Below, in pieces: positions 33,424-41,770 of a stretch of 64,000 nucleotides of DNA (within the stretch, counting starts at the first letter, position 1; each line of letters opens with the position of its first letter). Source of the stretch: Nocardia vinacea (lineage in GTDB: Bacteria > Actinomycetota > Actinomycetes > Mycobacteriales > Mycobacteriaceae); the NCBI RefSeq assembly GCF_035920345.1, contig NZ_CP109149.1:9238001-9302000 (forward strand), read 5' to 3'. The position numbers and the translations under genes are program-made. Below the pieces are notes generated by a model that saw only the letters and a program-made list of their open reading frames with translations, did no database searches and was not told the DNA's origin.

Positions 33424-33987
33424 TCAGGAAGCGCGGAGACCGTCGAGCACGAACCGCAGGGATCGCTGCGATGCCGATTCGCCGGCGTTGTCGCCGAGCA
33501 GCGACAGCGCCCAGACAAGCTTCACCACGTCGTCGTCGGTGGCGTCGGCCCGCAGCGTCCCGTCGCGGCGAGCGCGGTCGAGCACCGTCGACAGATGTGT
33601 CATTCCCCGCGCGCATGCCTGGGCGAGTTGTGCGGCGGCGGGGTGATCGCCGGTGAATGCTTCGAGCAGTCCGCGGTCGGCGGCGAGTCGAGTCAGCAGG
33701 TTTTCGACGAAACCGGTGAGTGCGGCCCAGGAATCCTGTTCAGCCGCAGCCTGTTCGGCGAGTTCGTCCACGGCGGCAAGGCGGGGTGGTAGCAGTGCGC
33801 CGATGAGGGCGTCGCGGGTCGGGAAGTGGTTGTAGAGCGTGCCGATGCTGACTCCGGCGCGCCGTGCGATCTCCTCCAGCGACCCGGACAGTCCTTGTTC
33901 GGTGAACACGCCGGCGGCTTCCTGCAGCAACCGGTCGCGGTTGCGGGCCGCGTCGCGGCGCATCGGTCGAGTCACGACGACCATCAT
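33424..33987 (-). CDS. TetR family regulator of the SDR at 34063
   Basis: A 187-residue regulator with helix-turn-helix at about residues 14-60 (RNRDRLLQEAAGVFTEQG, then EIARRAGVSIGTLYNHFP). No Shine-Dalgarno is seen, so the transcript may be leaderless and the start could be the ATG at 33987, the ATG at 33984 or a GTG slightly inside. It diverges from an SDR gene, and two TGAGG-N4-CCTCA palindromes fill the interval. Confidence 0.9.
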   Translation of the reverse strand: MMVVVTRPMRRDAARNRDRLLQEAAGVFTEQGLSGSLEEIARRAGVSIGTLYNHFPTRDALIGALLPPRLAAVDELAEQAAAEQDSWAALTGFVENLLTRLAADRGLLEAFTGDHPAAAQLAQACARGMTHLSTVLDRARRDGTLRADATDDDVVKLVWALSLLGDNAGESASQRSLRFVLDGLRAS

Positions 33988-33994
33988 ACAAACT

Positions 33995-34008
33995 TGAGGA
34001 CCCCCTCA
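33995..34008. promoter_or_regulatory. operator 1, TGAGG-N4-CCTCA
   Basis: TGAGGACCCCCTCA, perfect 5-bp arms, 38 bases from the second copy. Confidence 0.65.
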
Positions 34009-34032
34009 CTCTAGTGTTAACCTCTTTGAAAA

Positions 34033-34046
34033 TGAGGCACCCCTCA
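34033..34046. promoter_or_regulatory. operator 2, TGAGG-N4-CCTCA
   Basis: TGAGGCACCCCTCA, perfect 5-bp arms, ending just before the ribosome binding site of the SDR gene. Confidence 0.65.
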
Positions 34047-34062
34047 ATATTTGGAGGTAGAG

Positions 34063-34782
34063 ATGACGAACAGCGCACGCACAGCCGTGATCGTCGGTGT
34101 CGGGCCGGGATTGGGCATGTCGATGGCCAGTCGGTGGGGTCGGGAAGGATTCCGGGTCGCGCTGGTCTCTCGCAGCGACGCCCGGCATGGTGCGTATCTG
34201 GCTGATCTCGCCGCACAGGGCATCGACGCCACCGCTCACACAGCCGATGTCACCGATCCGGATCGACTGACCGAGGTCCTGGATGCGATCAGCACCAGCG
34301 GAAATGTCGAGTTCGTGTATTACGGTCCCGGCCCGACGCAGCTGCCGGTTCCGATCGCGGAGATCGACGTCGCGATCGCGCGATCGGCATTCGACTGGGT
34401 ATGGCCCGCGGTGCACGTCGTCGGCGCCGTGCTGCCCGGCATGCTCGAACGCGGTACCGGCGGGCTGGTTTTCGCGGGCGGGTTGTCCAGTGTGCGTCCC
34501 ATGCCGATGCTGGGCCAACTGGCTTTGGCTGCCGCGGCGCTGCGCAACTACGCGCTCACCCTCAACGCCGCGCTGGCCGACCGCAATATTTACGCTGGAA
34601 CGCTCACCATCGGCGGCTTGGTCGAACGCGGCGACATCCATGCCATGGTCACCGCTGATCCGGTGAAATATGGTGCTGCAGAAGGACATACGCTCGATCC
34701 GGACCGAATCGCCGAGACTGGCTGGCGTATGTACGAGACACGGGAGCGCGCCGAGGCAGTCTTCGACGCCCTCGGCCGGTAA
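34063..34782 (+). CDS. short-chain dehydrogenase-like protein (atypical)
   Basis: A 239-residue Rossmann protein with VIVGVGPGLGMSMASRWG as the nucleotide-binding loop instead of the usual TGxxxGIG. Next come VEFVYYGPGPTQLPVP in place of NNAG, and GGLVFAGGLSSVRPMPMLGQ in the catalytic region where Ser-Tyr-Lys is expected; the YxxxK motif is not evident. It may bind a cofactor but act differently or not at all. GGAGGT lies four bases before the ATG. Under control of the divergent TetR. Confidence 0.82.
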   Translation: MTNSARTAVIVGVGPGLGMSMASRWGREGFRVALVSRSDARHGAYLADLAAQGIDATAHTADVTDPDRLTEVLDAISTSGNVEFVYYGPGPTQLPVPIAEIDVAIARSAFDWVWPAVHVVGAVLPGMLERGTGGLVFAGGLSSVRPMPMLGQLALAAAALRNYALTLNAALADRNIYAGTLTIGGLVERGDIHAMVTADPVKYGAAEGHTLDPDRIAETGWRMYETRERAEAVFDALGR

Positions 34783-34873
34783 CTCGCCCCAAGCCGAAGT
34801 CCGATGCGGTCGCTACCACGCGGCACCGGCCGCATTCTGGTCCGGGCTGCTCACCGCAACAGGAAATATGTTG

Positions 34874-34965
34874 TCATTGGACACGCGTGGCGATGCCTGG
34901 ATAGTCGAGGATCAGCCCGGATTGGTCGTAGGTCAGGCTGCAGGCGAAGGACGCTGTCGGCAGCG
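34874..34965 (-). pseudogene. C-terminal fragment of an unidentified protein
   Basis: The minus frame reads ASFACSLTYDQSGLILDYPG, then IATRV and a stop. It looks like the end of a real domain (possibly the glycolipid-binding DUF with a DYPG ending) but has no start and ends four bases from the GH1 stop. Weakly supported. Confidence 0.3.
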
Positions 34966-34969
34966 CACG

Positions 34970-36313
34970 CTACGGGTTTGCGACCGGGCTCAGGCAGCTG
35001 GCCGGTGGGTCGACGAGCACGCAGATCGACGGGCCGCGGGTGGGGCGGTAGTCGGCGGGGAGACCGCCCGCGGCGACTATCTGGGTGTAGGTGCCGACAC
35101 CATCGGTGGGACGGCGGGTGAGGGTCGGATCGGTGCGCACGTCGACGGTGTAGAGGCCGAATCGTGGTGTGTAGCTGCCCCATTCGTAGTTATCGGTGAG
35201 GCTCCAGTAGTTGTAGCCGATGACGTTCATGCCGTCGGCCTTGGCGCGCTGGATCCAGTAGACGGTGTCGCGCAGGTGATCGCTGCGGGTGTAGCCGTCG
35301 CCGCGGGGAATGCCGTTCTCGGTAGGCATCCCGTTCTCGACGATGTAGAGCGGTTTGCCCGGAAAGCGGCGCGAATAGTATTGCAGCGCATAGTAGATGC
35401 CTTCGGTGCGCACCGGCAGCTCCCAAATGCGTTGTCCGGGCAGCTGCGGCATTGCCGACCCGATGGCCCTGGTGATGGAACTCAGCAGCGACTGCACCGG
35501 ATCGTATGCGAAGTAGTAATCGACGCCCACGTAGTCGAGCCGGTTGGCGATGCGATCGACGAACTCGCCGTTGACCTGCGCCTCCGAGCCGGCCACATAG
35601 CCGACATTGCTGGTCACCTGGGCGCCGGGCTGGATCTGGTGGATGTAGTCGTAGATGACGTTGTGGGCCTGTGCGAGGCGGTCGAGCATCTCGGGTGCGC
35701 TCGCCGCGCCCCGGCCGGTCTCGTGCACGATGTAGGCGACCGGCTCGTTCACGGTGACCCACAATGGATTTCGGGATGCGTAGCGGTCGACGACCGTGCG
35801 CATATTGGCCAGCCAATCCTCGACCATGCCCGGATTGCGCCAGCCGCCGCGGTCGGCGGCCCAGCCGGGATAGACCCAGTGGTCCAGGGTGATCATCGGT
35901 CGCATCCCGGCAGCCACGATCTTCGCGATCACCGCGTCGTAGAAACCGAACGCGGCGGCATCCCAGGTGCCCGGCGTGGGCTGTACGCGAGCCCATTCGA
36001 TCCCGATCCGGAACACCTTCACACCCAGCTCGGCCGCCAGGTCGATGTCGGAGGCGTACCGGTCGTAGAAGTCGACCGAATCGCGCAGTTCGTCGGCACC
36101 GGAGTTCGCGATGTAACGCGTCCAATTGCTATCGGGCGCATGGCCTTCGGACTGGAACCCGGATGACGCGACACCCCAGAGGAAATCCGAGTCCAGTACC
36201 GGTAGCGCGTTCGACCGGATCGGCGGGACGGCCGAGGAGTTCGTGCACAGCAGCAATGTCGACGCGGCGGCGGCGAGCGCGGCCAAGACGTACCGACGGA
36301 ACCGGGATCGCAT
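34970..36313 (-). CDS. secreted GH1 beta-glycosidase
   Basis: A 447-residue exported enzyme. A signal peptide spans residues 1-28 (YVLAALAAAASTLLLCTNSSA). The GH1 TIM barrel follows, with acid/base Glu190 in TVNEP and nucleophile Glu326 in YIVENGM; FLWGVASSGFQSEG near the N-terminus is also typical. Length is normal. It should hydrolyse beta-glycosides outside the cell; specificity is not predictable. It stands alone with no sugar transporter nearby. Confidence 0.92.
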   Translation of the reverse strand: MRSRFRRYVLAALAAAASTLLLCTNSSAVPPIRSNALPVLDSDFLWGVASSGFQSEGHAPDSNWTRYIANSGADELRDSVDFYDRYASDIDLAAELGVKVFRIGIEWARVQPTPGTWDAAAFGFYDAVIAKIVAAGMRPMITLDHWVYPGWAADRGGWRNPGMVEDWLANMRTVVDRYASRNPLWVTVNEPVAYIVHETGRGAASAPEMLDRLAQAHNVIYDYIHQIQPGAQVTSNVGYVAGSEAQVNGEFVDRIANRLDYVGVDYYFAYDPVQSLLSSITRAIGSAMPQLPGQRIWELPVRTEGIYYALQYYSRRFPGKPLYIVENGMPTENGIPRGDGYTRSDHLRDTVYWIQRAKADGMNVIGYNYWSLTDNYEWGSYTPRFGLYTVDVRTDPTLTRRPTDGVGTYTQIVAAGGLPADYRPTRGPSICVLVDPPASCLSPVANP

Positions 36314-36524
36314 CGATTCAGGGTAACTCGATCTCCGCCGGCGATGGACGAATCAAGAATGCCGGCCAGATTCGGCGGTGCCTCGGCGATCTCATATACG
36401 TATCAGCGTTTGTCCCGATTCAGCTCGATCGTCAGTCCCAGGGCGAAACGGCCGATCGGCTTCGCGCTTGATGTCGGCGACAGTCGAAGTGCTTCGCGCG
36501 CAGGTTATTTCATCTCGGGTTGAC

Positions 36525-36908
36525 CTACAGCTCCGGCAACCGTTGACGCAGCAGGCAGAACTCGTTGCCCTCCGGATCCTGCAGCACGTGCCAGGACTCT
36601 GCACCGGTCTGATCGACGTCGGCCGGCCGCGCACCGAGCGACAGGAGCCGCTCCAGTTCGGCGTCCTGGTCGCGGTCGACCGGGTTCACGTCGATGTGCA
36701 GCCGGAGCTTCGCGGTCTTCGGCTCGTCGACCCGGCTGAACACCAGCGTCGGAGCGGCCCCGCCGAATCCGGACGGCGGCCCGATCTCGATGCCGTCCTC
36801 CGGTTCCTCCCTGCCCAGCTCGACGTAGTCCAGCACGGCGCACCAGAAACGGGACAGGGCAACGGGGTCGGTGCATTGGACGACCAGTTCAGACAGGCGG
36901 CAACTCAT
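36525..36908 (-). CDS. VOC/glyoxalase-fold protein
   Basis: A 127-residue single VOC domain: MSCRLSELVVQCTDPVALSRF, then LRLHIDVNPVDRDQDAELER and the C-terminal WHVLQDPEGNEFCLL. The His, Glu and Asp positions of the metal site are partly present. Such proteins are lyases, dioxygenases or resistance proteins; the role is unknown. Confidence 0.88.
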   Translation of the reverse strand: MSCRLSELVVQCTDPVALSRFWCAVLDYVELGREEPEDGIEIGPPSGFGGAAPTLVFSRVDEPKTAKLRLHIDVNPVDRDQDAELERLLSLGARPADVDQTGAESWHVLQDPEGNEFCLLRQRLPEL

Positions 36909-37300
36909 ACGCTCAGACCCTAGACAGCAGCCGGTCGGCGGTCTCCGGGTGGTGCGTCAGGGCGTCGAATGGTTCGCGCCGGAAGGGTGTTCGGCAGCGA
37001 CATCAGCGATTCGCTCGGCGTCTCGAGCCGCGATCTCATCGGTGAATCCGAGGCGCCACCAATCAGATCCGGCGGGGCGACTGACTTTTTCACCGGTCAC
37101 GCAGCGTCGACAGCGGCAGCGCGCCGATTCCGGGGGGAAGTTCGAGGAAGCAATTCCGCGTAGAGTTCGGTCGAGGGCATCGCCGAGCGCGGATCAGGCG
37201 TTGGGTCAGCAGTCGAGACGGGGAGGCTCCGATCGAAACATCGCGCGCTCGTGACGGGCAGGCCGAGGGCGGACTGAACACCGCCACAGCGCCGAGTTTC
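36909..37300. other. gene-free stretch
   Basis: No supported gene; the frames on both strands are short, without ribosome binding sites or domains. Confidence 0.4.
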
Positions 37301-37846
37301 ATGGTCCTGACGGGGACAGTCGTTGGTGTTGTGTTGTTCTTGTGCGTCCACCTCGACCGGGCTCCGTTCGTTGGGAACATGACCGGTCCCGATCGGCTTG
37401 TCGTCCTGGTGACAGGCGGGATTCTGCTGGGGGTTTCCCTGCTGGGGTGGGCGATCAAGACGCTGTATCTGCTCGGTCGAGAGCGCCGGTGGTCCTGGAA
37501 AGTCGCCGCGGTTCCGGTGGTTGTGGTCGCGGGGTTGGTGGCCGGGTTGATCTTTCGGTCCGCGAGCTTCGGTGCCGCACGTCCGGAAATGGAGGAAGTC
37601 GCGGTCGGGATGCTGCGCGAGGATGGGCCGAATACCCGTGAAGGTCTGAGCCTCGGTGGGCTCGATATCAGTTCGGTTCATCGCGAGTCCGATGGGCGCG
37701 TCTACTTCTATGACGCCGACGGCTTCGTGGGTTCCACGGTCAGTGGCTGGGTCTACTCGCCCGGCACCGAGCCGGTGGGGAGTGGCGCGCGCCGGTTCGA
37801 AAGGCTGTCCGGAGATTGGTATTCGTTCGTCTTCGATATCGACTGA
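37301..37846 (+). CDS. three-TM membrane protein, paralogue of 54-614
   Basis: A 181-residue protein with hydrophobic helices at about residues 3-18, 31-55 and 66-86, then an extracytoplasmic domain with VYFYDADGFVGSTVSGWVYS and RLSGDWYSFVFD at the end. The order of membrane helices and the final aromatic pattern match the protein at 54-614. The start is not well supported by a ribosome binding site. Function unknown. Confidence 0.65.
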   Translation: MVLTGTVVGVVLFLCVHLDRAPFVGNMTGPDRLVVLVTGGILLGVSLLGWAIKTLYLLGRERRWSWKVAAVPVVVVAGLVAGLIFRSASFGAARPEMEEVAVGMLREDGPNTREGLSLGGLDISSVHRESDGRVYFYDADGFVGSTVSGWVYSPGTEPVGSGARRFERLSGDWYSFVFDID

Positions 37847-37946
37847 GGCCGCGGGTGGCTCGACTCGACGGGCTGATTTCAACCGCGGCCGAAGCGATCA
37901 GGAATCGAGAAGCGCTGGTCGCCGGTTAGAAAATAACGTTAGTGCC

Positions 37947-38579
37947 ATGAACATCACCATTAACCAAGCCGCTATCGAATCCGTCATCCTCGAGGTGCCC
38001 GACGCTGCGGCCGCGGAGGCCTTCTACACCGCCGCGTTCGGTCTCGGCGACAAAGTGCGCGTCCGCACTTCGGATGCGCCGACGTCCGGCTTCCGTGGCT
38101 TCATCCTGTCGCTCGTGGTGTCGCAGCCGAGTACCGTCGACAGCCTCATCGGCACCGCTGTCGCCGCAGGCGCGACGACACTGAAGCCCGCCAAGAAGAG
38201 CTTCTGGGGCTACGGCGGCGTCGTCCAGGCGCCGGACGGGGCGATCTGGAAGATCGCGACGTCGTCGAAGAAGGACACCGGTCCGGCCACCCGCGAGATC
38301 GACGATTTCGTGGTCCTGCTCGGGGTCGACGACGTCAAGGCGACCAAGCAGTTCTACGTCGATCACGGCCTGGCCGTTGCGAAGAGCTTCGGTAGCAAGT
38401 ACGTCGAGTTCGAAACCCCGGCGTCCTCGATCAAGCTGGCACTCTACGGGCGCCGTGCCGCCGCCAAGGATGCTGGTGTGCCGCAGGAGGGAACCGGGGC
38501 GCATCGGATCCTCATCGGGGGTAGTGCTGGAGCCTTCACCGATCCGGACGGGTTCGCGTGGGAGGTTGTCCAGGCCTGA
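37947..38579 (+). CDS. two-domain VOC/glyoxalase-like protein
   Basis: A 210-residue protein with two VOC repeats (first EVPDAAAAEAFYTAAFGLG; second LLGVDDVKATKQFYVDHGLA, ending FTDPDGFAWEVVQ). The ATG at 37947 begins the domain; a much longer frame upstream is not protein-like. TAACGT lies about eight bases before the ATG without a Shine-Dalgarno, so a leaderless mRNA is possible. Substrate unknown. Confidence 0.85.
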   Translation: MNITINQAAIESVILEVPDAAAAEAFYTAAFGLGDKVRVRTSDAPTSGFRGFILSLVVSQPSTVDSLIGTAVAAGATTLKPAKKSFWGYGGVVQAPDGAIWKIATSSKKDTGPATREIDDFVVLLGVDDVKATKQFYVDHGLAVAKSFGSKYVEFETPASSIKLALYGRRAAAKDAGVPQEGTGAHRILIGGSAGAFTDPDGFAWEVVQA

Positions 38580-38604
38580 GCCGGTCGGAGTCGCCCGCGC
38601 ATCC

Positions 38605-40257
38605 TCACTTGGCGTCCCAGTAGCACTCGACCACTGCTGTCGTGAACGGGAACCGGACCGGTGTCGGCCCGAAGACGATCCGGCCTGCGGTCTCTGCCGC
38701 AGTCGCGATCATGTCGGCGACCGCCGTGGCTTCCTCGGCTGGGCAGTGCACGATTACCTCGTCGTGCTGGAAGAAGACCAGTTCGGCGCGGAGTCCGGCG
38801 CTTGCCATCGCATGACGCACACCCGCCAATAGCAGCAAGGCCCAGTCGGCGGCGCTGCCCTGCACCACGAAGTTCCGCGTGAAGCGGCCGCGAGCACGCG
38901 TCGCAGGGGTGCTGGCATACCCGTCCACCTGGTCGGGCGATGCGATGGAGGCCGGGGGACAGGTGCGCCCGAGCCAAGTGCGCACCAAGCGGCCCTCTTC
39001 ACCGGCGCGAGCCGCGTCGTCGACATACGCCACCGCGGCCGGATAACGTCGGCGCAGTTCGGCCATGTGAGTGAGGGCATCGCCGGAGGTCTGGCCGTAG
39101 ATGGCGCCCAGTAGGGCGATTTTGGCCTGGGCGCGGTCGCCGCCGAAGATACGGTCCGCCAGATCGGCGTACAGGTCTTCGCCGCGACCGGCCACCTCCA
39201 TCAATCCCGTGTCGCGGGAGATTGCGGCAAGGACTCGCGGCTCCATTTGGTCGGCGTCGGCGACCACCAGACGCCATCCGGGGTCCGCGCGTATCGCTTG
39301 ACGGATCACCTTGGGGATCTGCAGAGCGCCGCCGCCGTTGGTGGTCCAGCGGCCGGAAACCGTGCCACCGGGCAGGTATTCGGGACGAAAGCGGCCGCCG
39401 TGCACCCACTGCTCGAGCCAGGACCAGCCGTGGGCGGTGTACAAGCGGTACAGCGATTTGTAGGCCAGCAGTGGCGCTACGGCAGGGTGATCGATCTGCT
39501 GTAGTTCCCACTTTCGAGTGGAGGACAACAAGATCCCGATGCGGCCGAAGGCTCTGATGATGTCGTTGGGCAGGTCTGGCCGGACCCGCACACCTTCCCC
39601 GAAGGCCCGCGACACTTCGTCGGCCAACTCCGCCATCCGGCGCGGTTCCAGCCCGCCGGGAAAGCGCTCACCCAGCAGCTTGTCCAGCAGCTCGCGGTGG
39701 ACGTCGGCGCGCCAGGGGATCCCGGATCGGGACATCTCCGTGGCAACCAGCATGCCCGCCGATTCGGCAGCAAGAAGCAGCCGCATACGTTCTGGATGTT
39801 CGGTCTTCGCCGTACGAGCCAGCTGACCCGCGTAGACCTCCAATAGGGCCTCGAACTCATCCGTGCCGAGTGGCAGAGGTACCGGGCCGGATTCGAACAG
39901 CGATGGCTGGGTCTCGGCGGCACGCGCGGGCGCGTCCGATGGGACGGGCAGGTTGTGTAGTCGCGCCCAGGCCGCCGCCAGCGAGCGGGGCTGCCCCGAC
40001 TGACCCTCCTCATGGCCGATGAGCAGCGCCTCCGCGGCCTGCACGTCGTAGCACCGCTCGACCCGCACGCCCGCCGCCAGCAGCGGTCGGTAGATCTCGG
40101 CCGTGGATCGCCAAACCCACCGTTCGACCTCGGGCCGTGCGCGCACCGCCTCGGCGAGCGAGGGCTCACGCATCACTGGTCCGGCGGGCCGACCATCCTG
40201 ATCGAGCGGACACAGAGTTGCACCTCCGTCGCCCGTTTCCGCCACCGCCCATCTCAC
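38605..40257 (-). CDS. PolA-like family A DNA polymerase with vestigial 3'-5' exonuclease domain
   Basis: A 550-residue family A polymerase of the actinobacterial bifunctional 3'-5' exonuclease/polymerase type. The first 200 residues are an exonuclease-like fold. Polymerase motif A is VVADADQMEPRVLA (about 334; DADQ instead of the usual DYSQ), motif B AQAKIALLGAIYGQTSG, and motif C FFQHDEVIVHCP (about 500; HDE). The 5'-3' exonuclease of true Pol I is missing. It is an accessory polymerase, possibly for repair or gap filling. GC and codon use match the neighbours. Confidence 0.9.
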   Translation of the reverse strand: MRWAVAETGDGGATLCPLDQDGRPAGPVMREPSLAEAVRARPEVERWVWRSTAEIYRPLLAAGVRVERCYDVQAAEALLIGHEEGQSGQPRSLAAAWARLHNLPVPSDAPARAAETQPSLFESGPVPLPLGTDEFEALLEVYAGQLARTAKTEHPERMRLLLAAESAGMLVATEMSRSGIPWRADVHRELLDKLLGERFPGGLEPRRMAELADEVSRAFGEGVRVRPDLPNDIIRAFGRIGILLSSTRKWELQQIDHPAVAPLLAYKSLYRLYTAHGWSWLEQWVHGGRFRPEYLPGGTVSGRWTTNGGGALQIPKVIRQAIRADPGWRLVVADADQMEPRVLAAISRDTGLMEVAGRGEDLYADLADRIFGGDRAQAKIALLGAIYGQTSGDALTHMAELRRRYPAAVAYVDDAARAGEEGRLVRTWLGRTCPPASIASPDQVDGYASTPATRARGRFTRNFVVQGSAADWALLLLAGVRHAMASAGLRAELVFFQHDEVIVHCPAEEATAVADMIATAAETAGRIVFGPTPVRFPFTTAVVECYWDAK

Positions 40258-40320
40258 TTCCCGAGTCTTGCATCGGGGTCGGACATCTACTGCGGTCGCG
40301 GGCTCGGATCGGCAGGTCGG

Positions 40321-41187
40321 TCACCGACCCGACTGTGCTGCCGCCGCACGACTATCGAGTTGTGCCAGCGAGAGTGGGTGGCGCGGTGCGGAATCCAGGA
40401 CGGTGGTCGATCGGACCCGCAGATGGTCGTCGACGTGGAGTAGTTCGCCGGGTGCGAGTGCTCGCCAGCACGGGTCCTCGTCGGTGCGTTCGCTGGCAAC
40501 CACGACCGCAGGGAATTCGCGCAGGTGGCCGCTGCGGGTTCGGATTCCGGCTCGTCCGGCTTGGTCCAGGTGCCGGTCGCCCTGTGGGCCGCCTGGTTCG
40601 CGTTCGAGGACGAAGAGGCTGTGTGTGTCGGGGTATCGGAGTGCCCACAGGTTTGTGGCCGTGGTGAGTACCAGGTTGAGGGCGTAGACGGGGAGTCGGT
40701 CCGCGATCCACCTGACCGCGTCGGTGATACCGGCGGTGATGTCGCCGCCGTGCTGATCGGTGCGCTTGGTGACCAGGGCGAAGAATCGTTCGGAATCGGT
40801 GTCGCCGTGTACCAGGTCGAGGTAGTCGCCGAGTTCGGAGTCCAGTTCGTCGAGACCGTGCAGCACACCGTTGTGGGCGAACAGACGGCCACGTTGTTCG
40901 AACGGGTGGGTGTTGATGGGTTGCAAGCCGCCTGTGGTGGCGTAGCGGATATGCGCGACGAACGTCATCGATTCTCGTTCGCGCGCCTCCCGAGCGAATT
41001 GGACGTCCTGGTATGCGGCGATCGGTTGTTTCTCCACCAGCGGGGCCTCGTCGGCGGTGAAGGTGCCGAGGCCGACGCCGTCGGGTTCACGTCTGCTCTG
41101 TATCGACAGGCTGTCCGGCGCATCCAGTAACCAGAACGTGGCCCGCACGCGCCGCGGTGCGGCCGACAAACCGAACAAGCGACACAT
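40321..41187 (-). CDS. class II glutamine amidotransferase (YafJ-type)
   Basis: A 288-residue Ntn hydrolase starting MCRLFGLSAAP, so Cys2 becomes the N-terminal nucleophile. Other signs are SRREPDGVGLG, HIRYATTGGLQPINTHPF and the LFAHNG loop. AGGAG is five bases before the ATG at 41187; a longer frame would bury the nucleophile. The family releases ammonia from glutamine or cleaves gamma-glutamyl bonds; the acceptor is unknown. Confidence 0.9.
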   Translation of the reverse strand: MCRLFGLSAAPRRVRATFWLLDAPDSLSIQSRREPDGVGLGTFTADEAPLVEKQPIAAYQDVQFAREARERESMTFVAHIRYATTGGLQPINTHPFEQRGRLFAHNGVLHGLDELDSELGDYLDLVHGDTDSERFFALVTKRTDQHGGDITAGITDAVRWIADRLPVYALNLVLTTATNLWALRYPDTHSLFVLEREPGGPQGDRHLDQAGRAGIRTRSGHLREFPAVVVASERTDEDPCWRALAPGELLHVDDHLRVRSTTVLDSAPRHPLSLAQLDSRAAAAQSGR

Positions 41188-41457
41188 GGGACTCCTGCCT
41201 GGGCGTTGTCCGCGTGTGATGACTGTCCTGCGATCGTAGTCCCTGGTCAGCCGATGTTTGCGTGCCGGTCCGGAATCCCTTGGTCCGGTCCGGAATTCCT
41301 GTCCGGCCAATGGACCAGGGAGTTCAGGGTGCGGGCCGGTGCGGCTTCTCGATCGAGAAGGAGCGCGCTCATATCGTGATCACGACGCATCAGCGGGGGC
41401 GGGATGTCTGTAAACCCCGTGTGCGCAAGTGATTTCGATTCTGAGGGGGACTTGGCT
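41188..41457. other. intergenic interval with a small tandem repeat
   Basis: Contains two adjacent copies of a 20-base unit (CCGGTCCGGAATCCCTTGGT and a variant) at about 41261-41302; otherwise nothing is recognised. Confidence 0.4.
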
Positions 41458-41658
41458 ATGTGGGAGTGGAGCAAACATGTAGCGGAGCACGCCGCCGCTG
41501 CGGCGTGGACCCGTCGACAAGAGGAGTACCGACCGACGATTTGCGACCCGGAACCGGTAGCTGCACCAGGCAGCACATGTGCCGCGAACGACGGTTGCGC
41601 CGCAGCTGAGGGCAAGGGCGGGGAAGATTCGACACACGGCGATGACAGCGCCGAGTAG
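41458..41658 (+). CDS. possible small hypothetical protein
   Basis: A 66-codon frame starting MWEWSKHVAEHAAAAAWTRR with GAGGGGG about ten bases before the ATG; the second half is Ala/Glu/Asp-rich and low in complexity. It could be a real small protein or chance; the ribosome binding site and the aromatic start are the only support. An ATG at 41404 in frame is an alternative start. Confidence 0.3.
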   Translation: MWEWSKHVAEHAAAAAWTRRQEEYRPTICDPEPVAAPGSTCAANDGCAAAEGKGGEDSTHGDDSAE

Positions 41659-41664
41659 GCGTCA

Positions 41665-41770
41665 AGGTTCGACCGGAACCACCGTGGCGGCGATGCGGGT
41701 TGCGACTTCACGTGGTTGCAGCCCGGTGGTGTCGATGACGTGGGCTTCCTGGCTGGTCGGTTCAGGTCTT
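41665..41770 (-). pseudogene. C-terminal fragment of a P-loop kinase-like protein
   Basis: The minus frame reads PTSQEAHVIDTTGLQPREVA, then TRIAATVVPVEP and a stop. The H-V-(I)DTTGLxPxEVAxRI pattern is the usual end of shikimate kinase or chloramphenicol phosphotransferase-like ATPases. It has no beginning and is adjacent to, and partly overlaps, the end of the NmrA-like gene. Confidence 0.35.

Noticed and set aside
34670..36166. 498-codon plus-strand open frame
   Set aside because: Antisense to the GH1 gene, which has a signal peptide and both catalytic Glu residues.
41261..41302. Tandem CCGGTCCGGAAT repeat as a regulatory array
   Set aside because: Only two units, 20 bases each, at a gene-poor spot; too little to claim an operator.
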